In this document: piece after piece, positions 9,200 through 17,868 of the stretch
Numbering within the stretch: position 1 is the first letter of the stretch
How the letters are laid out: every line of letters starts with the position of its first letter
Assembly: GCA_029974015.1 (NCBI GenBank)
Contig: JARKUF010000004.1
Coordinates: 62,001 to 126,000, forward strand
DNA length: 64,000 bases
Direction: 5' to 3'
Source of the DNA: Spirochaetota bacterium
Lineage (GTDB): Bacteria > Spirochaetota > UBA4802 > JAGODF01
Notes under the pieces: generated by a model
What the model was told of the DNA's origin: nothing
Databases searched by the model: none
Seen by the model: the letters and a program-made list of their open reading frames with translations, nothing else
Translations under genes and position numbers: made by a program

Positions 9200-10585
9200 T
9201 CAAACACATTTTTTCAGAAAGCGCCGGCACGTAAATCGGCCGGTTTCCAGCATTAGGAATACCCGGGCCGAAAGAGTGCCGATGAAGGAGAAAACCACGG
9301 TGATGAAAGCCGCCGTTATGATTACCATGACGAGAACAAGGATGACCCCTCCTGTATGGCGGCCTGCGATGAGGTTCCACAAGGCGGGCCCCAGGGACTT
9401 GAGTCCGGTTATTTTCAGAGGGAAATACGCGGTTCCACGAAGGACCGGCGGAATGAGTGAGAGCACCCTTTCGAGGCTGTCTCCAAGAGGGCTTCGAAAT
9501 ATCGACAGAATGAGAGAAATGAGCGTTGAGTTTACAAGGTTAAGGAGTGCCGTAAAAAGGGAAGCCAGGAACGCCATGGCAGGGACAATGATAAGCAGCT
9601 TTAGATGATTGATGCGGACAAGTTCAATGAATGAGGAGATGGCCGCCCTGGTCCCGGTATGCCGGGCCATTACGGGAGGATACAACCAGAGCGCCACGGC
9701 CCCGATAAGGACGATAGCCACGGTGAGGAGATATATTGGAAGAAACAGGAATGCGTAGAGAAATGGGTTCACGGGAGGAATAGATCCAAACACAATCAGG
9801 AGGCCGTTGATTGCGAGGAGCATCGCCGCGTTACCAGCAAAGAGGGGCGGAACACTTGAAACGGTGAAGGAGAGGAGATTTTTTGTCCCTGTTTCAACGG
9901 CCCCGCCGTATTCGCTTATGGTAATGCGCGCCAAGATTGCGCTTGAAAGGGTGAGGGCGAAACTTACAGCGAATATGGAAAGCAAATTCAAGAGGTGAAG
10001 CAGAAAGATATTACCGCGGAAAATGTAAGTATGCTGGAGCGTCGATTCCGCCTGGTGTGAGATTCCGAGCAGGACAAAGAGCGCCGCCACGGCCACGGCG
10101 GCGGCGGCAAGCTTCTTTGGGTTGAAGACGGAAACGAGGAATGGAACCATCCCCCAGGCGAATGACCCCCGGGGGAAATGAACGTGGGATTCCGCGGGAA
10201 GGCTTCGTTCTTTCGGCGGACCGTTTTTTTCACTTGTAGCACGGGGGCGGGGCATAAGAGGCGGACTTTTCCCAACCGCTGTTTTCGATTCGACTTCCAA
10301 AGCTTTTTCGGTAGGGATGGGTTTACGTAAAACAGGGAAAGAGACATTGAAGACAGTCCGGCACTTCCGGCAGGAGAGGGGGTATATTTCTTTCCTGGGT
10401 ACCGAGAACGTAATCGAATAAGAAATTCCGCAGGAGGGGCAAAAGGCGATCTTGATGTTTCGCCGACACGAGGTGCAGAGGGCGATGTTGTCGGGCAGAT
10501 TCATTACCTCGGCCCGCGTGAGGGTGTACCGCTCCCCGCAGCCCGTACATGAGAAGAGTATTTTGTTGGCAGCGCTGCTACCCAT
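9200..10585 (-). CDS. Zinc-ribbon multi-pass membrane protein of unknown function
   Basis: A 461-residue protein. The first 80 residues carry four CxxC pairs (CTGC, CTSC, CPSC, CRKC), as in paired zinc ribbons. A hydrophilic linker follows (about 95-145), then several hydrophobic segments between about 155 and 450 (for example LAAAAVAVAALFVLLGI and LLHLLNLLSIFAVSFALTLS), suggesting five to seven membrane spans. I do not recognise the membrane domain. It starts two bases after the penicillin-binding protein gene ends and probably shares its transcript, so a link to envelope synthesis is possible but unproven. Confidence 0.75.
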   Translation of the reverse strand: MGSSAANKILFSCTGCGERYTLTRAEVMNLPDNIALCTSCRRNIKIAFCPSCGISYSITFSVPRKEIYPLSCRKCRTVFNVSFPVLRKPIPTEKALEVESKTAVGKSPPLMPRPRATSEKNGPPKERSLPAESHVHFPRGSFAWGMVPFLVSVFNPKKLAAAAVAVAALFVLLGISHQAESTLQHTYIFRGNIFLLHLLNLLSIFAVSFALTLSSAILARITISEYGGAVETGTKNLLSFTVSSVPPLFAGNAAMLLAINGLLIVFGSIPPVNPFLYAFLFLPIYLLTVAIVLIGAVALWLYPPVMARHTGTRAAISSFIELVRINHLKLLIIVPAMAFLASLFTALLNLVNSTLISLILSIFRSPLGDSLERVLSLIPPVLRGTAYFPLKITGLKSLGPALWNLIAGRHTGGVILVLVMVIITAAFITVVFSFIGTLSARVFLMLETGRFTCRRFLKKCV

Positions 10586-10587
10586 GG

Positions 10588-12849
10588 TCAGATCGTATCG
10601 TCCTCGTAGTGATTGCCGTGACAGGTTTCCCGCGGTTCCGTGCCGTTTAGAAAATATTCATTTCGATGGGGGCATCCCCCTGCTGGGCGGTTTCCGGTGA
10701 TGGTGCATACGGGACGTACCACCACGTCTCCGGGTTTGGAGGGAAAATTCCGCCACTTTCGGAAGGGGGCGATCCGGCGCATAAACTCGCCCCACAGGGG
10801 CGCAGCCGCGGCGGCGCCGCTCTGGCCGTATCCCAGTGAAAAACGCGGAACGTCGCATCCCACCCAAACCGTGGCGGCAAGATGGGGCGTGAAGCCGGTA
10901 AACCAGGCGTCGCGAAACGCAGTGTTGGTACCGGTCTTTCCCGCTGCGGGAACCTGAAGCCCCGCCACGCGCCGGATGGCGTAGTACGCGGTCCCGGCGT
11001 TGACCGCCTCCTTCAAGAGGTCTGTCATGATAAACGCCGCCGATTCGGACATGACCCTGGTCCGTTCTTTCCCCTGGCGTTCATTTTCGGGATCGTACAG
11101 GACCGCCCCCTTTCTGTCTTCAACTCTGCGTATGGCATAGGGTTCCACACGGTAGCCTCCGTTGGCGAAGGCCCCCACTCCGGCAGTGAGTTCCAGAGGG
11201 GTGAGTTCCGAGGTCCCCAGTGCGAGGGTGGGGTCCACCTGGAAGCGGCTTTTCGGGATGTTCAGCACCTTCGACGCAAAGCGCCAGATGCGGTCACCGC
11301 CGACTTTTTCATACACCCTTACCGCAATCGTGTTGATGGATAAGGCCAGGGCCTTGCGGGCCAGAATGAGCCCCCGCGTTTTTTTGTCATAATTGCGCGG
11401 GTGCCAGTCCCGCTCGGGTTCCATGTCCTCCGTGGCAATGTCGAAGAAGGCCGTCGCCGCGGTGATGATGCCCGAGGATATCCCGGCGCCGTAGATGAAG
11501 ATTTTAAAAGCGGAACCGGGCTGCCGTCTCGCCTGAAGGGCCCGGTTGAACTGGTTTCCCTGATGAAAAGCGCTTCCCCCCACCATGGCGACTATCCCCC
11601 CCGTGAAGGGGTCAAGTGCCACAAGGGCCCCTTCCGCCTTCCCCGAAGCGCGGAACCACTCGTATTCGTCAATGAAATCCTGGACTGGCCCGGACATGTC
11701 CCGGAGATCGAAGAGCGAGCAGAACATGTCGAGGTCATCAACCACATCGGCCTTGAGGGCGCCGTACATCCCCGTAAGGAAACCGAGGTTTTTTTTGAAG
11801 TCCCTGTTCTGCGCTGCGTACTTCCGGGCGTAGTTCCGGTCGAAGTGTTTGTAGATTAAACGGTTGTAGGCGGCAGCGATTTTATTCTGCTTTTCTATTC
11901 CATGCGACAATACCTCCTGCGCCACCTCCTGGCACCGCAGGTCCAGGGTCGTGTACACCTTGAGCCCCCCGCGGTACACCGATTCCGGACCGAATTTCTT
12001 TACAAGGAATTTCCGTATGTATTCGGTGAAATGGGGGGCCAGGTCGTTTTTGCGGCTGCGTACCGACTGGGTGGGATACCTGGTCCGCAGGGTGTCCAGG
12101 TATTCCGGCCAAAACCGGGTGTACTGGCGCTCCGCTTCCTCCCTGCCGACGGCGCCAGAGGTAACGAGCCCATAGAGAATCTGCCTGCTCCTCTCGCTCG
12201 TCTCTTCGGGATTGCGAAGAGGGGAATGAAGATTGGGTGCAGTGGTCAGGGCGGCTAATACGCAGGCCTGCATGACGGAAAGGTCAACTGCATCGCAGTT
12301 GAAATAGAACCGAGCGGCCGAATTGATGCCGTAGGCGCCGTGTCCGAAATAGATGAGGTTGAGGTACATCTCCAGTATTTGGAGCTTGGTGTAGCGCTTT
12401 TCGAACTCCCGAGCGATTAGAAGCTCCACGATTTTCCTCTGGAATGTTTTTTCACCGCGGGTGAAGAGCCTCTTTACGAGCTGCTGGGTGATAGTGGAGC
12501 CGCCCTGACGGAACTCGCCGCTAACCAAGTCTATGATAAGGGCCCTGACTATGGAGACGATGTCGAAACCAAAGTGGCGGTAAAAGCTCTGGTCCTCTTT
12601 GATTACGAAGGCTTCCCGGACATGGACCGGAAGATTGTCGATGCGGACCATGGTGCGGTGTTCATCATAAAGCTCCGAAATGAGGAGGCCGTTGATGTCG
12701 TACAGCCTCGTGGGGAGGTTCGGCTGGTAGATGCTGGTATTTCGTATCAGCTCGTGGGCCTGGAAATAGACCGCGATAAAGTAGAAAAACGGATACATGA
12801 CGGCTAAAACCAGTACAGCCGCGATCGCAGTTCGGGGCCGGATTTTCAT
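10588..12849 (-). CDS. Class A penicillin-binding protein (PBP1A family)
   Basis: Bifunctional peptidoglycan synthase anchored in the inner membrane by one N-terminal helix (TAIAAVLVLAVMYPFFYF). The GT51 glycosyltransferase domain has EDQSFYRHFGFD and RQGGSTITQQLVKRLF with the catalytic glutamate of EDQSF. The transpeptidase domain has RQPGSAFKIF (SxxK), SINT (SxN) and AGKTGTNTAFRDAWF (KTG). ATG at 12849 (MKIRPRTAI, about 753 residues) is preferred; a TTG at 12891 would extend it into the preceding metallo-beta-lactamase-fold gene. The C-terminal tail has two Cys pairs (VCTITGNRPAGGCPHRNEYF), seen in some PBP1A proteins. It lies between the MBL-fold and zinc-ribbon genes with gaps of 7 and 2 bases. 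Confidence 0.94.
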   Translation of the reverse strand: MKIRPRTAIAAVLVLAVMYPFFYFIAVYFQAHELIRNTSIYQPNLPTRLYDINGLLISELYDEHRTMVRIDNLPVHVREAFVIKEDQSFYRHFGFDIVSIVRALIIDLVSGEFRQGGSTITQQLVKRLFTRGEKTFQRKIVELLIAREFEKRYTKLQILEMYLNLIYFGHGAYGINSAARFYFNCDAVDLSVMQACVLAALTTAPNLHSPLRNPEETSERSRQILYGLVTSGAVGREEAERQYTRFWPEYLDTLRTRYPTQSVRSRKNDLAPHFTEYIRKFLVKKFGPESVYRGGLKVYTTLDLRCQEVAQEVLSHGIEKQNKIAAAYNRLIYKHFDRNYARKYAAQNRDFKKNLGFLTGMYGALKADVVDDLDMFCSLFDLRDMSGPVQDFIDEYEWFRASGKAEGALVALDPFTGGIVAMVGGSAFHQGNQFNRALQARRQPGSAFKIFIYGAGISSGIITAATAFFDIATEDMEPERDWHPRNYDKKTRGLILARKALALSINTIAVRVYEKVGGDRIWRFASKVLNIPKSRFQVDPTLALGTSELTPLELTAGVGAFANGGYRVEPYAIRRVEDRKGAVLYDPENERQGKERTRVMSESAAFIMTDLLKEAVNAGTAYYAIRRVAGLQVPAAGKTGTNTAFRDAWFTGFTPHLAATVWVGCDVPRFSLGYGQSGAAAAAPLWGEFMRRIAPFRKWRNFPSKPGDVVVRPVCTITGNRPAGGCPHRNEYFLNGTEPRETCHGNHYEDDTI

Positions 12850-12856
12850 CTTCGGA

Positions 12857-13714
12857 TTATGCCGAAAAAGAAGTTCCTTCCCGGCCGGCAAAGACTTTGA
12901 GATTTTTCCCCGCTATCCGGCGGGCGTGTTTTATCATCCTGTCGATCTCCCTGTCGGTGCGAAGGGGATCGTGGTGGAAGGGAAAGAGGTTTTTTACTCC
13001 GAACAAACGGCTGATTCTCACCACCTGGTCGATGGAGGAATGGCCCCAGCCGATCTTTTTCAAATATTCCTCCTCGGTATACTGGCATTCTGCAACGAGG
13101 AGGTCGGCGTTTTTTATCAGGTTTTCCATGTTTTTTTCATTGTAGCCTTCCATTTCGGGGCCGGTGAGGATTTCATTGTCCGTCGCGTAGACGAAAACCC
13201 TGTCTCGGTACTCCACGCGGAACCCGAGGGAAAGGCCGGGGTGGAAAAGATAAGTGTAGTATATCTTCACATCATTGATGTAAAAGGGATTGTCCGACAG
13301 CGCTTTGAAATGTATTTCCGAGGCGAGTTCAAGGAGGGTCACGGGGAAGTATTCCCGGTCCATCTGGCCGAGGATAAGTTTCTCAAGGGCCGATACGCTG
13401 TGTCCTCCGTACAGGTTGATGACGTTTCCTTTGTGGTATGCCGGTTCAAGAAAGGGGAAACCCTGTATATGGTCCCAGTGGGTGTGGCTAAAAAGGATGT
13501 GGAGTTCCAGAGGTCTGTCGCCAAATTCCCTGAGGAGCGCCCTTCCAAGCCCCCAGGTCCCCGTACCTGCGTCGAAGATGAGAATGGTATCTCCGCATCG
13601 GACCTCCACGCAGGAAGTATTGCCGCCGTACTTTATGAAATCGCGGCCCGGCGTTGGGATAGAACCCCGGACGCCCCAGAATCTCACTTCGATGGAATGT
13701 TCTCGTTTTCTCAT
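12857..13714 (-). CDS. Metallo-beta-lactamase-fold phosphodiesterase-like hydrolase
   Basis: A 286-residue cytoplasmic protein with no signal peptide. The N-terminus VRFWGVRGSIPTPG and the metal-binding motif FSHTHWDHIQG (75-85) are typical of MBL-fold hydrolases related to phosphoribosyl cyclic phosphodiesterases and cAMP phosphodiesterases. Later metal ligands are probably the Asp of YATDNE and the His of FPFHHDP. The substrate cannot be assigned. ATG at 13714 is preferred because the family begins with the beta-strand IEVRFWG; an upstream in-frame start at 13804 would add 30 residues with no family match. It is first in the apparent PBP operon. Confidence 0.85.
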   Translation of the reverse strand: MRKREHSIEVRFWGVRGSIPTPGRDFIKYGGNTSCVEVRCGDTILIFDAGTGTWGLGRALLREFGDRPLELHILFSHTHWDHIQGFPFLEPAYHKGNVINLYGGHSVSALEKLILGQMDREYFPVTLLELASEIHFKALSDNPFYINDVKIYYTYLFHPGLSLGFRVEYRDRVFVYATDNEILTGPEMEGYNEKNMENLIKNADLLVAECQYTEEEYLKKIGWGHSSIDQVVRISRLFGVKNLFPFHHDPLRTDREIDRMIKHARRIAGKNLKVFAGREGTSFSA

Positions 13715-14021
13715 TATGGTTCTATCGAATAAAATGCTTTTTAAAGGCGCCCATACTACTATCGGCAGAACGTGACTCGACCTCAACGGAATAACCGCCT
13801 TCATGGGGGTTTTTATAGGGGCCGGTCCAGTCTCGTCCTGATATTCCGATTGACAGGAGCGGCAAATAGTGAGGTAGTATGCGGATTGCCCTTCGCAGTA
13901 CGGGGAGAGACATTACATATCCGGTTATAACCGGCATTGGCCGATGGATGCGCCCGGCGCCGGTTGATCTCCGCTTTTTTTAAAGTATGCTTGTACTATC
14001 TTTTAACACCTTGGCTAATAT
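13715..14021. promoter_or_regulatory. Divergent intergenic region with a 14-bp perfect palindrome
   Basis: This 307-bp region separates the minus-strand MBL gene from the plus-strand DUF4954 gene. It contains the perfect palindrome CCGGTTATAACCGG at 13921-13934, a size and position suitable for an operator. TTGTAC (13991) and GCTAAT (14014) spaced by 17 bases could be a promoter, but it abuts the ATG at 14022, which has no evident ribosome site. No gene is seen here. Confidence 0.3.
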
Positions 14022-15944
14022 ATGACCCGCGAACTTTTAACGCATGCGGAAGCCCTCCTCGCGGATTCCTCTTTCCTGGCCGATATTGAAAGGCTGCGAT
14101 TGCGCCCGGGCAGGAGCCGCCTGCACGAGGACGGTGTACGGCCCCTCGAAGGGCCTGAGATACGGGAACTTGAATCCCTTGGGAACAGGTGCGGGGATTG
14201 GAGCAGGGTCCTGGTGGCGTTCGGATTTGACCCGTCATCGGTGGTCAATTCGGAGTTCTACGGAAACTGTGTGATAGGAGTGCTGGATGGCCCTCCCGTA
14301 GAGGTGGAACCCGGGGTGGCCCTTCCGCCCGGGGTCCGCGACAGCGTGATAATCGATGCGGAGATCGGGGACGGCTGCCTCATAGCGAAGACCGGAATGA
14401 TATCGCGCTGTATAGTATGCCGCGGCGCGGTTGTAATCGGCGTAGGGTCCCTCGCGGCGGGAGAGGGCGCCGCTTTCGGCAATGGCGTGGAAATTTCCTG
14501 CGGCATAGAAACAGGGGGCCGGGAGGTCCTTTCCTTCGCGGAACTGACCATGCCCCTCGCAACAGCGGTGGCGATGGAGCGGCAGGACCGCGAGTTCATC
14601 GCCGCCTATGGCGATTTTGCGAGGCGGTACATGGAAGCGTGCAGACTGCCCTTCGGCGTCGTCGGGGAGGACGCCATGGTACGGAACACCGTCAGGGTAT
14701 GGAATTGCTGCATCGGAAGGAGGGCCATTGTGGACGGGGCGGTCCTCATGGAAAACTGCACCGTACTTTCCGAGAATGACGAACGGACCGAAATCAGCCA
14801 CGGAGCAGTTGTGCGCAATACCTGCGTTCAGTGGGGCGCAAGGATAACAACCCTCGCCATTGTGGAAAGCTCACTTCTCATGGAGCATTCCCATGTGGAG
14901 CGCCATGGGAAAGTGACCCACAGCATAATAGGGCCCAACTCCGGAGTTGCAGAGGGCGAGGTGACCTCGAGCCTGGTGGGCCCCTTCGTGGGGTTTCACC
15001 ACCAGGCCCTCCTCATCGCGGCCCTCTGGCCTGAAGGCAAGGGGAACGTGGGGTACGGCGCAAATGTCGGTTCCAACCACACCGGAAAAGCGCCGGACCA
15101 GGAGATCATCTGCGGAGAAGGGCTCTTTTTTGGATTAGGGGTGAACATCAAGTTTCCTTCAAATTTTTCCGATGCGCCCTATTCCATCATCGCCACGGGG
15201 GTCGATGCCCTTCCGCAGAGGGTTGAATTTCCTTTCTCCCTCATCAACAGGCCGGCCTTACAGCATCCAGACGTTTCAGAGGGGTTTAATGAGATCCTTC
15301 CAGGATGGGTCCTTGCACGCAACATTTATTCTATTCGAAGAAACGAATTGAAATTTCGTCGCCGGAACCTGGCCCGACGGAGCGTTTTCGATTTCGATGT
15401 TTTCAGGCCCGATATCATCGACATGATGCTTGCGGCCCGTGACCGCCTTTCGGATATTCAGGAACAGAAAACGGTCTATTTTCCGCGGGATATCCCCGGG
15501 CTTGGAAAAAACTATCTGCTGGAAAGGGGCCGCAGGGCAGGAATCGAGGCGTATAATTATTACATTGAATATTTCGCCCTTTCCGGGCTCGAAAGACGTA
15601 TCTTAGCGCACATTGATGAAGGTAAAACGGGCCTCTCGGATATCTTTATTCATGAGACAGGCGATCACGGCTGGGAATACGTTCGAAAGCTTTTAATGGC
15701 GGAGGGTTTTGCTTCCAGGACGATAAAGGAGAATCTCACGCGTCTGGCGGAGATGCACGAAAGGATTGCCCAGAGTACCCAGGTTTCCAAAGAAAAGGAC
15801 GATGGGCGGGGTTCCCATATCATCCCGGATTATCGGTTCGCCCATCGTTGCGCCCATGAAGATCCTTTCATTATCGAGACATGGGAGGAGGCGCGCAGAA
15901 ATATCGCCAGGATCTGGCGGACCGTGAAGGCCCTCGATGAGTGA
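14022..15944 (+). CDS. DUF4954 family left-handed beta-helix protein
   Basis: A 640-residue protein matching the DUF4954 family known from Bacteroidota and spirochaetes. The diagnostic start VRPLEGPEIRELESLG, then DWSRVLVAFGFDPSSV, is followed by a long hexapeptide-like region (about 75-400; e.g. VIIDAEIGDGCLIAKTGMIS, VWNCCIGRRAIVDGAVLMEN) that should form a left-handed parallel beta-helix as in sugar-nucleotide acyltransferases. The C-terminal 200 residues are helical. Function is not established; the beta-helix suggests acyl or nucleotidyl transfer. No signal peptide is seen. The ATG lacks a good Shine-Dalgarno sequence, so the start is less certain than the family. Confidence 0.85.
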   Translation: MTRELLTHAEALLADSSFLADIERLRLRPGRSRLHEDGVRPLEGPEIRELESLGNRCGDWSRVLVAFGFDPSSVVNSEFYGNCVIGVLDGPPVEVEPGVALPPGVRDSVIIDAEIGDGCLIAKTGMISRCIVCRGAVVIGVGSLAAGEGAAFGNGVEISCGIETGGREVLSFAELTMPLATAVAMERQDREFIAAYGDFARRYMEACRLPFGVVGEDAMVRNTVRVWNCCIGRRAIVDGAVLMENCTVLSENDERTEISHGAVVRNTCVQWGARITTLAIVESSLLMEHSHVERHGKVTHSIIGPNSGVAEGEVTSSLVGPFVGFHHQALLIAALWPEGKGNVGYGANVGSNHTGKAPDQEIICGEGLFFGLGVNIKFPSNFSDAPYSIIATGVDALPQRVEFPFSLINRPALQHPDVSEGFNEILPGWVLARNIYSIRRNELKFRRRNLARRSVFDFDVFRPDIIDMMLAARDRLSDIQEQKTVYFPRDIPGLGKNYLLERGRRAGIEAYNYYIEYFALSGLERRILAHIDEGKTGLSDIFIHETGDHGWEYVRKLLMAEGFASRTIKENLTRLAEMHERIAQSTQVSKEKDDGRGSHIIPDYRFAHRCAHEDPFIIETWEEARRNIARIWRTVKALDE

Positions 15945-15979
15945 CTTCTTTAAGCGATATCGGATAGTGATTGGGGGCT

Positions 15980-16909
15980 TCACCGGCCCTCTATTTTAAT
16001 CTCCCACCAGCCCCGGAGGGCTAACTCGTCGTCCCGCTTGATCCCGTAGCGCCCGAAGTAGTCCCTCAGCCGCACGCTGAGGATATCATCCGGAACGATG
16101 CTCCCGTCTTTTTCCGCCAACAGGCCCTGGAAGACGGCCAGCGCGCTTTCTTTGTCTACAGGCGGCCCTTCTTTTCGATACTTGCCGAAAATAGAAATGA
16201 ACAGAGGCTCGAAGAGTTCCAGTGCTTTCACTAATTCGTTTTCAACGGAATACGGAACGTTCATGCAGGCGGTGAAAAATTCGAACACGAAAAAAGGATA
16301 CAGGTCCTGGGAGGTGGAAAATACGGTTTTGTCGATATGGGCCAGGAGGCCTCTGGTCAGTTCCCCCGTGTTCATTTCGTCCAGGATCGCCATGGTATGA
16401 CGGTGCATATCGGAGTCGACTTCAATGGAATCGGCGAGGCGCAGGGGAGTAAACCCGTCAGGCCTGGCTTCCGATACGGGGACAATGCGCGACTTGAAAT
16501 AAATGCGGTTGGTCCTATAGGACGGGTAATGGAAAGTATCCCCCTTTTCTACCACATTGCTTGAGTCGCCGCCGAAGCGCAGGTCGATTTTAAAGAAATG
16601 AACGAAATCCATCAGTTTTCCCTTTAGCGGCATGAAAAACCGCAAGCTGTGGGCGTCCGAGGCCGGTTTACGGCGTACCAGGAGCGCGTGTTCCCTGAAA
16701 AATTCCGGAAAAAAGCGGATGATGTTTTCCATGAAACCCGTGATATCGCCGTAGACAAGCTCCTTCACGGAAAATCTGGGCACCGTGATGGTGCCGGGGA
16801 AAGTGATAAACTCATTTTTGCTGCTGTTGAGGAATAATGAGCCCGGGCGGTTGCGTTCGTCGGGAGTGATTTTTTTCAGTAAGTTGTTAATGTGGTTTAT
16901 GGGATCCAT
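15980..16909 (-). CDS. Hypothetical protein
   Basis: A 309-residue soluble protein that I do not recognise. It has no signal peptide or transmembrane segment. It starts MDPINHINNLLKKITPDE, is rich in Phe (FMENIIRFFPEFFREHALL), and ends with the helical segment DILSVRLRDYFGRYGIKRDDE. The codon pattern and long uninterrupted frame support a real gene. It is convergent with the DUF4954 gene, separated by 35 bases, and its upstream region holds repeat copy B. Confidence 0.75.
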   Translation of the reverse strand: MDPINHINNLLKKITPDERNRPGSLFLNSSKNEFITFPGTITVPRFSVKELVYGDITGFMENIIRFFPEFFREHALLVRRKPASDAHSLRFFMPLKGKLMDFVHFFKIDLRFGGDSSNVVEKGDTFHYPSYRTNRIYFKSRIVPVSEARPDGFTPLRLADSIEVDSDMHRHTMAILDEMNTGELTRGLLAHIDKTVFSTSQDLYPFFVFEFFTACMNVPYSVENELVKALELFEPLFISIFGKYRKEGPPVDKESALAVFQGLLAEKDGSIVPDDILSVRLRDYFGRYGIKRDDELALRGWWEIKIEGR

Positions 16910-16975
16910 TATGGCACGTTTTGCAATGCATTATATGTAGTACCGGTATTCGGCGCCGAGATAACTTAATTAAAC

Positions 16976-17120
16976 CTCAAATTCTGAAGTTTTCCCGCCC
17001 GCCGAAGGCGTGCTGGAAATAAAAGTCCGGATAGCTGGACAACTCAGGTTTCCCCGGTCGCCTTCGGCGGGCGGGGAAACCTGAGTCCTGAGTTTGTCAG
17101 TAGTTTCAATTTATGATCTT
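16976..17120 (+). repeat. Dispersed palindromic element, copy B (double hairpin)
   Basis: Two hairpins in tandem. The first, near 16991-17022, has the CCCGCCCGCCGAAGGCG core with a degraded right arm. The second, 17043-17085, is long (CTCAGGTTTCCCC pairing with GGGGAAACCTGAG around a CCTTCGGCGG core). The shared tail follows (CCTGAGTTTGTCAGTAGTTT, then CAATTTATGATC). An apparent in-frame ATG of the next gene at 17113 lies inside this tail. Confidence 0.82.
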
Positions 17121-17235
17121 CAATTTCTCCGGCGTTCGTCAACAAAATTTTGATTGGACATACCGGGGTGTGGGAAGAAACTGGGTCCGGACACCCCATC
17201 GGGGTTCGCATAACCGTTTGGACCGGATACGGAAA

Positions 17236-17868
17236 ATGGACAAAGAACTGAAACCGTCGCGCCTGGGAAGCCTATTGTTCAGGGCGCGAACCCTCTTGCA
17301 TTTTCATATGCGATTCAAGAAAAAGTTCGTTCGCATGGACGGTCGGCCCCTGGTGTGGGGAATATGGAACGTGGATATTTTCGGTCCTAACATCACCCTG
17401 GGAAAGAACGCTGTCTTCATCTGCGGCAACGGCTCTCGGACGACAATCACTTCGGTGAAACTCGGCGGCCATACCGGCAGCATCGACATCGGGGACAATG
17501 TCCTCATCATGCACGGGGTACGGATATCGAGCGCCACCCAAGTGTCGATAGGAGACGACTGTATGCTTGCGAACTTTTGTTATCTCACCGACGCGGACTG
17601 GCACGACATCCACGACAGGACCATGCTCGTGGGCAAGACCGCCCCTATCATCCTCGAAAAAGGGGCCTGGATTGGGGATTCGGCCATCATCACCAAGGGG
17701 GTGCGGATTGGCCAAAATTCCGTCGTGGCGGCAGGGGCTGTGGTGACAAAGAGCGTGCCTCCGAATGTTGTGGTTGCGGGCAATCCGGCGCGGATTGTGA
17801 AGAAGATTGATCCTTCCCGGGTGGTGACTCTGGGTGATTACTACCGCAAATATGGGGGGCCCCGCTGA
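17236..17868 (+). CDS. Hexapeptide-repeat acyltransferase (LbetaH family)
   Basis: A 210-residue cytoplasmic transferase with a left-handed beta-helix. Repeats begin near residue 45 (NVDIFGPNITLGKNAVFICG) and finish with the classical end WIGDSAIITKGVRIGQNSVV, AAGAVVTKSVPPNVVVAGNP, seen in WbbJ/maltose O-acetyltransferase-type enzymes that acetylate sugars in polysaccharides. The loop DADWHDIHDR should bear the catalytic histidine. Start at 17236 (MDKELKPSRLG) is chosen because the longer version from 17113 begins inside repeat copy B and adds 41 residues with no family match. Its stop overlaps the start of the glycosyltransferase gene by one base, implying a joint role in surface glycan synthesis. 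Confidence 0.88.
   Translation: MDKELKPSRLGSLLFRARTLLHFHMRFKKKFVRMDGRPLVWGIWNVDIFGPNITLGKNAVFICGNGSRTTITSVKLGGHTGSIDIGDNVLIMHGVRISSATQVSIGDDCMLANFCYLTDADWHDIHDRTMLVGKTAPIILEKGAWIGDSAIITKGVRIGQNSVVAAGAVVTKSVPPNVVVAGNPARIVKKIDPSRVVTLGDYYRKYGGPR

Noticed and set aside
12797-13732. A 311-codon open frame opposite the metallo-beta-lactamase-fold gene
   Set aside because: The minus-strand frame holds the HTHWDH metal motif, so the plus-strand frame is a shadow.
17113-17235. N-terminal extension of the hexapeptide acyltransferase
   Set aside because: It begins in the tail of repeat copy B and has no family match; the start at 17236 is preferred.
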